Origin: JAMWZF01 sp041628615
GTDB lineage: Bacteria; Pseudomonadota; Alphaproteobacteria; Rhodobacterales; Rhodobacteraceae
Length of the DNA: 7,103 nucleotides
Reading direction: 5' to 3'
Assembly: GCA_041628615.1 (NCBI GenBank)
Contig: JBFKOW010000170.1
Location: forward strand, 1-7,103
Both the position numbers and the translations under genes were made by a program. Below are positions 6,318-7,103 of the stretch, in pieces. The notes below the pieces were generated by a model. It was not told where the DNA came from. It saw only the letters and a program-made list of their open reading frames with translations, and searched no databases. Position 1 is the stretch's first letter. Every line of letters begins with the position of its first letter.

Positions 6318-7103
6318 ACCCGTCGCCGCCCCCTCGCTGGCCCGCACCCTGGGCCTGCCGGCGCTGTCGCTGGCGATGACCGTGGTGGTGGCCTCGGGGC
6401 TCGCGATGCTGGCCGGGGCCGACCCCTTCGCCACGCTGGGACTGATCCTGAAGGGGGCGCTGGGCTCGAAGTTCGCGCTGCTCGAAACGCTCAACCGGGC
6501 GACGCCGCTGATCTTCACCGGGCTCGCCGTGGCCGTCGCCTTCCGCGCCCGGCTGTGGAACATCGGCGCCGAGGCGCAGCTTTACGCCGGGGCGCTGGTC
6601 ACCGTGCTGATCGGCACCCAGATGGGCCTGCCCGGACCGCTGGCGCTCGCGGCGATGGCGCTGGGCGCGGTGCTGGCCGGGGCGCTGGTGCTGCTCGGGC
6701 CGGTGGTGCTCAAGGTCCGGCTGGGGGTGGACGAGGTGGTCACCACGCTGCTGTTCAACTTCATCATGCTGCTGTTCATCTCGCTGCTGCTCGAAGGGCC
6801 GCTGAAGGACCCGATGGGCATGGGCTGGCCGAAATCCGAGGCGCTGCCCCGCGACGCGCGGCTGCCCCGGATCGTCGAGGGGCTGCGGCTGCACTGGGGC
6901 TTCGGGCTCGGGCTGATCGCCGCCGTGGCGGTCTGGATCGTGCAGACCCGGACCACGCTCGGCTACGAGATCCGGGCGGTGGGGCAGAACCCCGAGGCGG
7001 CGCGCTTCGCCGGCATCCCGGTGGGCCGGGTGCTGCTCAAGACCGCGCTGCTGTCGGGCGGGCTCGCCGCGCTCGCGGGGTTCTCCGAGGTGGCGGGGCT
7101 GAA
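6307..7103 (+). CDS. Nucleoside-type ABC transporter permease (BPD_transp_2 / YufP-like), truncated by window edge
   Basis: The visible 265 residues are a polytopic inner-membrane permease. Hydrophobic segments lie near 16-37, 66-80, 91-105, 112-136, 144-162, 198-212 and 243-258. Family motifs are NIGAEAQ at 85-91, GVDEVVTTLLFNFI at 140-153 and GYEIRAVGQNPEAARFAGI at 219-237; the last is the cytoplasmic loop that typically docks with the ATPase. The ATG at 6307 lies inside the end of the ATPase gene, an 11-bp overlap that implies translational coupling; a modest GGGCAGGG precedes it. BMP importers usually have two different permeases, so a second one is expected just past the right edge. No stop codon occurs before position 7103. 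Confidence 0.92.
   Translation, partial: MRLEPVAAPSLARTLGLPALSLAMTVVVASGLAMLAGADPFATLGLILKGALGSKFALLETLNRATPLIFTGLAVAVAFRARLWNIGAEAQLYAGALVTVLIGTQMGLPGPLALAAMALGAVLAGALVLLGPVVLKVRLGVDEVVTTLLFNFIMLLFISLLLEGPLKDPMGMGWPKSEALPRDARLPRIVEGLRLHWGFGLGLIAAVAVWIVQTRTTLGYEIRAVGQNPEAARFAGIPVGRVLLKTALLSGGLAALAGFSEVAGL

Noticed and set aside
4626..6563. A 645-codon open frame on the minus strand
   Set aside because: It is antisense to the BMP-system ATPase, whose motifs are all intact. Its translation is rich in Arg, Pro, Gly, Ala and His with no domain, as expected for a shadow frame in GC-rich DNA.
6061..6894. A 277-codon minus-strand frame rich in Gln, Arg and His
   Set aside because: It is antisense to the ATPase end and the permease. 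The Gln/His/Arg bias comes from reading hydrophobic Leu/Val/Ala codons backwards.

Overview
The window comes from a very GC-rich bacterial genome. Codon third positions are almost all G or C, and the gene families and leader peptides fit an alphaproteobacterium, probably of the Rhodobacterales. That assignment rests on gene style, not on a marker gene. There are six protein genes, two of them cut by the window edges. I see no rRNA, tRNA, CRISPR array, insertion sequence or phage gene.

Left arm (1-1954, minus strand): a sugar-type ABC uptake system. A Sec-exported RbsB-like periplasmic binding protein (1954-1037) is read first. A 9-bp hairpin in a 49-bp gap follows, then an RbsA-like double-domain ATPase (987 to beyond position 1). 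The permease is not in the window and probably lies past the left edge. Middle (1955-3564): a 125-bp divergent control region and a plus-strand FGGY sugar kinase of the xylulokinase type. Its leader carries a perfect 14-bp tandem duplication just before a clear ribosome binding site. A hairpin and a probable intrinsic terminator follow the kinase.

Right arm (3748-7103, plus strand): a second ABC uptake system of the BMP/PnrA (nucleoside) class. It consists of a BMP binding protein with a twin-arginine leader, a double-domain ATPase whose GTG start overlaps the previous stop codon, and a permease overlapping the ATPase by 11 bp and running off the right edge. The 183-bp gap before it holds the kinase terminator and a 9-bp direct repeat with a 10-bp period that could be an operator.

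Inferred working model: the left transporter and the kinase share a divergent control region. They probably import and phosphorylate one sugar or polyol that the sequence does not identify. The BMP operon probably imports a nucleoside or related compound and has its own promoter. The two may form a nucleoside/pentose scavenging locus or may simply be neighbours. I found no clear sign of a wholly new system. The best leads are an unusual ABC signature loop in the left ATPase, the kinase's substrate-loop sequence and the three small repeat or hairpin elements.
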